DNA from: Polytrichum commune
Taxonomy: Eukaryota > Streptophyta > Polytrichopsida > Polytrichales > Polytrichaceae
Length of the DNA stretch: 64,000 bases
NCBI GenBank assembly: GCA_950295325.1
Contig: OX485803.1
Span: 41,555,554-41,619,553 of the forward strand
Reading direction: 5' to 3'
Each line of letters starts with the position of its first letter. Position 1 is the first letter of the stretch. The translations under genes were made by a program, and so were the position numbers. Of this stretch, positions 59,091 to 64,000 are shown in pieces. The notes under the pieces were generated by a model. That model was not told the DNA's origin and ran no database searches. It saw nothing but the letters and a program-made list of their open reading frames with translations.

Positions 59091-60560
59091 CTTAGAAAAT
59101 ATTCCATTGGGTTACACATTAGAATGCATGGAATTGAGATTTGCAGGGTGCAGTATACAAAAGTCAGCCCATGAACAGCTTGTCAGAGGCATATGTACAT
59201 AGTCTAAACAAGGAACGTGGCTTTGCCATGAGAGGCTCTGTCTTAAAATGATAGTTTATAAGTAACAAAAAAGATTACTAGCTCTTTTCATATCAAATTA
59301 AAAATTTCACTTAGCCTTATCCTTTAACTTCTGACATGCATTACCCAAGGCCTTGTTACCACACAAAGGTAGTCTCCACAATGCCTCTATCCCATGATAT
59401 AGAACAAAGCCAATAAAAAAGAAAATTCAATAGGAATACATGTATTGACCAACTCAAGATACTCTGAAACTTGAAATCGTCGGAAGTGACATGATGCCCT
59501 TTCCTGAAAAGCTTGCCCACAAGAGTTGGATCCATCAATACGGCTTGACTATGGTTCACCAGACTAATGAGAAAAGACCATATGTATATTCCAAACAAAT
59601 TACAAGAACCCCCTTTCCCCCCCCCCCCCCCCAAAAAAAAGTAGTCCACATGTCCTTCATACATTGGTTAAGACCGCTAAAATAGCATGTGGAAACCGCA
59701 TTCCAAAACTAAGAAGGATGAAAGAATTTGTCCTTTGCGGCAGGTGCTTGACTAAATGCAGAATCTAATGTGTGCACAAAAAGACAGAGAGGAGTAGAAA
59801 CTCAAGGTTCTTAAATCCTCACCTAATTTGTCAGTGACTTGTTGGGCTAAAACTTGGCACATGACACATGTCGTCATTTCCTAAGGACATGAACTAGTGT
59901 TCAGGAAGATTTTTGGCCATAATTGGTCAAGATCAATGGTCGGGGATAACCGACGGCTAGTTCATTATCAGCCGATGGATTTCCCCTCATGGCCGGTCCA
60001 AATTTCCAACCATCGGATGGCAATCCGACTGTAATTTCAATCCTCCGGCAATTAGCCGATGGACCAGAAAATGTCCCAGAAATGTAGCCGATTCTTCTTG
60101 TGAGTTACTGGATTTTTGGGGCATCTGATGATGCACTTGAGGAAGTACCCTAAACTTTAAACTTTTTGAATTATGCAACCTTTCCACGACCAAATCCAAT
60201 TGCTTCTATGAAGAATTGGGGGACCCTTGGCCTTCAAGCGGTGAAGGCATTGCTAGGTTCAATTCCTGCCAAGGATATTAACTCTTCAAATTTAAAGTTT
60301 TGAACATGCCTTTTCTTTTCACTTATTCAAGATTTTGTACTAAGAAATGATTTCTAATAACATTTCATACATTTTGCAAACAATTAGTTCCGATATATAT
60401 GAATCCCATTTAATCGGATATTGGCCAATGAAAATATGAAAATATAGGCAATTGGCCGATTGATTTTACAAAAGACCCGCTCTTGCTGATGTAAATTGGA
60501 AAAAATCCGACCCTTTGTAGCAACTACCGGCAATTAGCCACTAAGGCTTCAAACACTTCC
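59091..60560. other. Non-coding stretch
   Basis: C14A8 run near 59620; several CCGATGG/CCATCGG motifs between 59940 and 60070 could form hairpins. No gene. Confidence 0.5.
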
Positions 60561-60564
60561 CGAA

Positions 60565-60745
60565 CTCTGGTCAAGATCCTAGTATTTCCAAGTTCAGCCA
60601 GTTACATGCTGTGATCTTTCGGATTTCTTCGTCGAATTGAGGTATATTCGTCTAGAATGATCAGTGATTTTCCTGAACCAGTTCATTTTCATACTCAACT
60701 GGTTCATGTGTAACTAGCAGTCACTTCTCCTGCTTCATTGACATT
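60565..60745. repeat. Dispersed repeat B, partial copy 4
   Basis: Shares CAGTTACATGCTGTGATCTTTCGG, ATTGAGGTATATTC, GATCAGT(G/A)ATT and GTGTAACTAGCAG with the other copies. Confidence 0.7.
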
Positions 60746-61794
60746 AACTATGTTAATTGAATAAATTAGAATCTAAGTACATCGTAGTAGAAGGTGCATG
60801 GCAAGAGTACATTTTTTGTCATTGTTGAGAGAATATAATCAGATAAAGAGGCAGGATAACTATGTCATTCTCTGGAGTTACCAGTTTCGGTAGTGGTTTA
60901 TATGATAAGTAAATATAATAAAATAATGTTAATGTCACATGGTATAAGGTTTGTGATTACTTGGGCCATGGGATTTGACCAGCAATTATTCCTTATGTAA
61001 GCACTTGCAATTCACAAAGACTATCATTTCATGTTTTTAGAAATCAAAGTTGAAATCGAAGTGTCAAACCAAAGATTCTCTTTCTTGCATGGACCATCAC
61101 GATTGAGATAGATAAGGAACCTAGAATGGTGCCTATATTGACGAATCTCATCATAACAAGTGCCTTTCTAGGTTACGTTCGTAATCATAGCGCTTCCAAT
61201 GTACCAATTAATTACAGGTATCCAATTAAGAAGAGTGCCTCACATACCTTAATACAAGGGCATGGTTGCCATGTGGAGATTGTTAGGCTACAGCAATCAT
61301 CCAAAACAATCTGGTTCTAGAGCAATTAACAATTTGCAACCCAAATGCAGGCACCCGAGTTTGTTTTTCTCTCACAAAGATCATGGCAAGTAGCCTTTGT
61401 GGTAGAGTCGGATCAAGTAATTTTGCTAATATTATAAGACATTGCTTACAACTTTTGTTGCAAGAGTCTGCTTCCTACAATGATCCATAATATTACTAGG
61501 AGCACACCTTTCACTAATACTGTGACAATTTTTTGGGGAGAAAAAGCTGTGTGCCCCATCACTTTCTCACCTCCTCCACCTACCAGGCCTTCCAATTCCA
61601 GCTAACAAAAACTTGAGGTCATGTGACTGGTTTGAATACCCTCTATTCATTGAAGACAACAGTAGGATAGTGTTGGTGAGACAGGACAGAACCTTTGGAC
61701 TCTTCAATCCTCATAAACCCTTCACCATAATTAAAGAAATAATACAAGTTGCAGTAGGCAGGATTGTCCAACCAACGGCAGCTGAAATCAACAA
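60746..61794. other. 3' flank of the DRP5B gene; no gene seen
   Basis: Should hold the 3' UTR and polyadenylation site of the minus-strand dynamin gene. A poly-A signal could not be assigned with confidence. Confidence 0.4.
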
Positions 61795-63179
61795 TCAATG
61801 TTGATCTTGCAGTTTCAACATGGAGAATTCTTCAGCTGCATCTTTGGTTGAAGAAACCCCAGGGGATGAACAAAGATACTGATGGATACCAGCAAATTTT
61901 TCTTGGAGCCTCTCCACCTGACCAGGACAACATACAAAACCATTCCTAAGAAAGGTCTGTGGAAGAATGATACATTGAAAATTACAAGCGAGGAGCATCA
62001 CAACTCCCAGACCAGCTGGAAGAATTTAGCATCTTTGAATATTCCTGAAAATTAGAAAATAAAATAAAATTAGCAAGTTTAAAATTCAATGATGGAAGTG
62101 AAACATGGGTTAAGTATGTGCACAAACCCGGCGTAGCTCGAGCTCAAGCTCGCTCTTTTGTTGCTGAAGGGACCGTCGTACTTGTGCCACATCAAAAACA
62201 TGGTCGATATCTTGTTCAAAGGCCGTCTCTAGGTCATCGCGAAGCAAGGCAGGGAAAGTGTCCACCACCGGCATCAAGAAGAAGCAGTTAAACTGCACAT
62301 ATAGAATTATCTCCCACAATCAGCCATGTTTCAAATCATGGTATTCATGTTGCACAATCAAGTATGGGAGTATGCACCACAATTACATAAATAATGAGGT
62401 TTGAGAATTTCGACAGCTTTTTAGGGTTATCCTCTACCTCAGCATGACTTTTGGCTGGAAGTTGGTCGTTTTGCATACAACACACCTATCATGTTAAGTA
62501 ATTTTGCGGTGCATGCTTGGAGGCAGTGTGGAGGTTTAAACAATGAACGTTCTATATTGGTTCATTGGGGGGTCAAACTCATTTTGGCCTGCCAAGAGGT
62601 GCTACTAAATTGAGTTTGGCCCTCAATGAACCCAAATAAGTTGCTCTTCATTTAAATTCACATACTACCTCCGACCATGCACTACAAATTGAAGATATTA
62701 TTAATAATGTGTGCAAAACAACCAATGGAAAATCATAGTTGACCAACTCCCGACGAAAAGCCCCATACCTCTACTAATCTGCAAACTGAAGACACTTCAT
62801 GATGACCCTTTAAACGAAGAAAGTTCACTTCCCGAAATTTTACAACTCAACAAAGAAAAGATGTGCATACTTTCATTTCTGCAGCTGCTACGCAATGGTC
62901 TCGAATTCCTTCAAAGATTTGTGCAACAAGTGCATTGACAATGTCTTCAGATGTGGGGGCAAGCCGCCGATTCCAAAGAGTGCTTTCCAGGAGGTCTACA
63001 AGACGGCCTTGTGTGGTTTGGCCAACTTCTTGACTCCTCTCGGATCGCAACTTGTTGTCTTGTTTGTTACTGTTAACTACGGCAGTCGACCCATCACTGG
63101 ATGCTGCAGTTGGCATTGGAACAACAACTTCACTTGTTGAGCCAAGTGTGTCCAGGTACTGTCGCAGGCCTGACCGATT
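61795..63179 (-). CDS. DRP5B: DRP5B/ARC5 plastid-division dynamin, last three exons (5' part outside window)
   Basis: Exons 63179-62871, 62292-62128 and 61917-61795 (TGA) are all in phase 0 and give 198 residues. They correspond to the C-terminal GTPase-effector region. The first exon opens NRSGLRQYLDTLG, passes through a variable Ser/Asn-rich linker and reaches LLESTLWNRRLAP. The second opens FNCFFLMPVVD and has PALLRDDLE. The third opens VERLQEKFAG. Order and wording closely follow the C-terminus of Arabidopsis ARC5 as I remember it. DRP5B is a cytosolic dynamin that constricts the outer chloroplast envelope (and acts on peroxisomes) during division. The short tail is less conserved. No upstream exon was found between 63180 and 64000, so that intron exceeds 0.8 kb. 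Confidence 0.9.
62422..62770. mobile_element. TA-flanked MITE, copy 3 (intron of DRP5B)
   Basis: Starts TTAGGGTTATCCTCTACCTC and is collinear with the copies at 1002 and 7183 (GGAGGTTTAAACAATGAACG, GTTTGGCCCTCAATGAAC, CCAACTCC(C/T)(G/A)ACG(A/G)AAAG). The right terminus is missing or decayed. Confidence 0.65.
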
Positions 63180-63217
63180 CTGCAAAAAATCTTACTAATC
63201 ATGAGCATTTGATGGAC

Positions 63218-63223
63218 TATGTA

Positions 63224-63268
<45 letters not shown>

Positions 63269-63269
63269 T
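63218..63269. repeat. (TA)n(GA)n compound microsatellite in DRP5B intron
   Basis: About twelve TA units followed by about twelve GA units. Confidence 0.95.
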
Positions 63270-63648
63270 AAGAGCATTGGACAGCAGAGCAATGTACTAA
63301 GGTAGACGTGTCTTAAATGCTAGTTTTGGTTGTTTGCCATGATTTTCACCTTGGATTTTGTGTTAGAATTTTTGTTGGATCTGTAAATGTGTTATAAGAT
63401 TTTAGCAAAAGACTGCAATTTTTGGATTTCCCCTGCTTCTGTTATGATCTTCGAAGTCAAAAGCACCAGATCCATAGAACAACCCCATTTATGTGTCTTT
63501 TAAGCCTCAAATGGATAACAAATTTTGAGCACATACTCCAACCTCCTTTAAACGAATGTCTTTTTGGTGTCCATTCTTAGATACACACCTATCGATGTGC
63601 CACTCAAATATAGGTGTTTAATTAAGATAAGTAACCGAACTACAGAGG

Positions 63649-63980
63649 TTTACCTTATGGGTTGCAGGGCTCAGCTTGGTCTGATCTCCCTAGTGCTGTT
63701 AGTAAAGTATAGAAAGAAATTACAATTGATACTTCACCTTTCAAATTTAGATTACTTTGGAAGGAGAAGGATCCAGACTGAAATGGAGCAGTGATATCCC
63801 CAAAATAATTTGAAACAAATATATATATATACACAAATGTACTATGGGTTTGTGGGTCTCAGCTTTGGCCAATCTTCCAAGGGCAGCTCAAATTGCACAC
63901 ACATAAAATCGATGTTGGGTGGAAGGAGGATCCAGATTGAAACTGGAACAGTGGCATCCCCAGAGAGAATATTAAACAAC
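63649..63980. repeat. Tandem duplication (~190 bp) in DRP5B intron
   Basis: GGGCTCAGCTTGGTC...ATCTCCC / GGGTCTCAGCTTTGGCC...ATCTTCC and GGATCCAGACTGAAATGGAGCA / GGATCCAGATTGAAACTGGAACA, each followed by GTG(A/G)(T/C)ATCCCCA, occur in the same order in 63649-63815 and 63839-63980. Confidence 0.75.
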
Positions 63981-64000
63981 ATCTGATAGTTTGGAGATCA

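Noticed and set aside
60217-60290. tRNA-like TGGCCTTCAAGCGG...GGTTCAATTCC, possible tRNA gene or SINE head
   Set aside because: The two boxes are only about 28 nt apart, too close for a tRNA promoter, and no target duplication was seen. At best a decayed fragment.

Overview
The window is nuclear DNA from a green plant, most likely a land plant. It holds intron-rich genes with GT-AG junctions, a chloroplast-division dynamin, a plant-type receptor-like kinase, CCCTAAA-type telomere-like motifs and several classes of plant transposon. I cannot name the species. The low gene density and heavily decayed elements would suit a non-flowering land plant or another large genome, but that is a guess. 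All three recognisable host genes lie on the minus strand. Exon limits below were placed by hand from splice consensus, reading phase and family similarity; no alignment was run.

Region 1 (1-9.0 kb) is one gene of at least 13 exons. It encodes a plastid transit peptide, a run of about 23-residue leucine-rich repeats, and an alpha/beta-hydrolase-like C-terminus with a GDSMG nucleophile elbow. Its introns hold two copies of a small TA-flanked MITE and a three-copy tandem repeat. The last exon or exons lie beyond the left edge. One junction (exon 2 to exon 3) is one base out of phase.

Region 2 (9.0-22.1 kb) contains an orphan coding exon, a complete but dead Ty1/Copia element (10243-16355, two 237-bp LTRs, TSD GGATT), and the transmembrane and kinase exons of an LRR-VIII-type receptor-like kinase. 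The catalytic loop of the kinase has lost two key residues. Its last intron is built from decayed tandem repeats with recurrent hairpins. No ectodomain was recognised.

Region 3 (22.1-33.0 kb) is a 10.9-kb DNA transposon. It has 28-bp GGGCCGCTTTACACC termini, a TTA target duplication, a minus-strand CACTA-type (TNP2) transposase broken by a 19-bp duplication, and an apparently intact divergent five-exon plus-strand gene. Two short MITEs (33026-33399 and 56677-57157) share the core of its termini and also have 3-bp duplications, so they look like non-autonomous relatives.

Region 4 (33.0-61.8 kb) is repeat-dominated. It holds paired dispersed repeats with a MITE insertion whose empty site is visible in the sister copy, a tRNA-derived SINE with a 12-bp duplication, decayed LINE fragments (one split by a probable solo LTR), and a multi-exon hAT transposase gene with one nonsense codon. 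A large foldback element lies in an intron of the hAT gene.

Region 5 (61.8-64 kb) holds the last three exons of a DRP5B/ARC5 plastid-division dynamin, running off the right edge. A third copy of the region-1 MITE sits in one of its introns.
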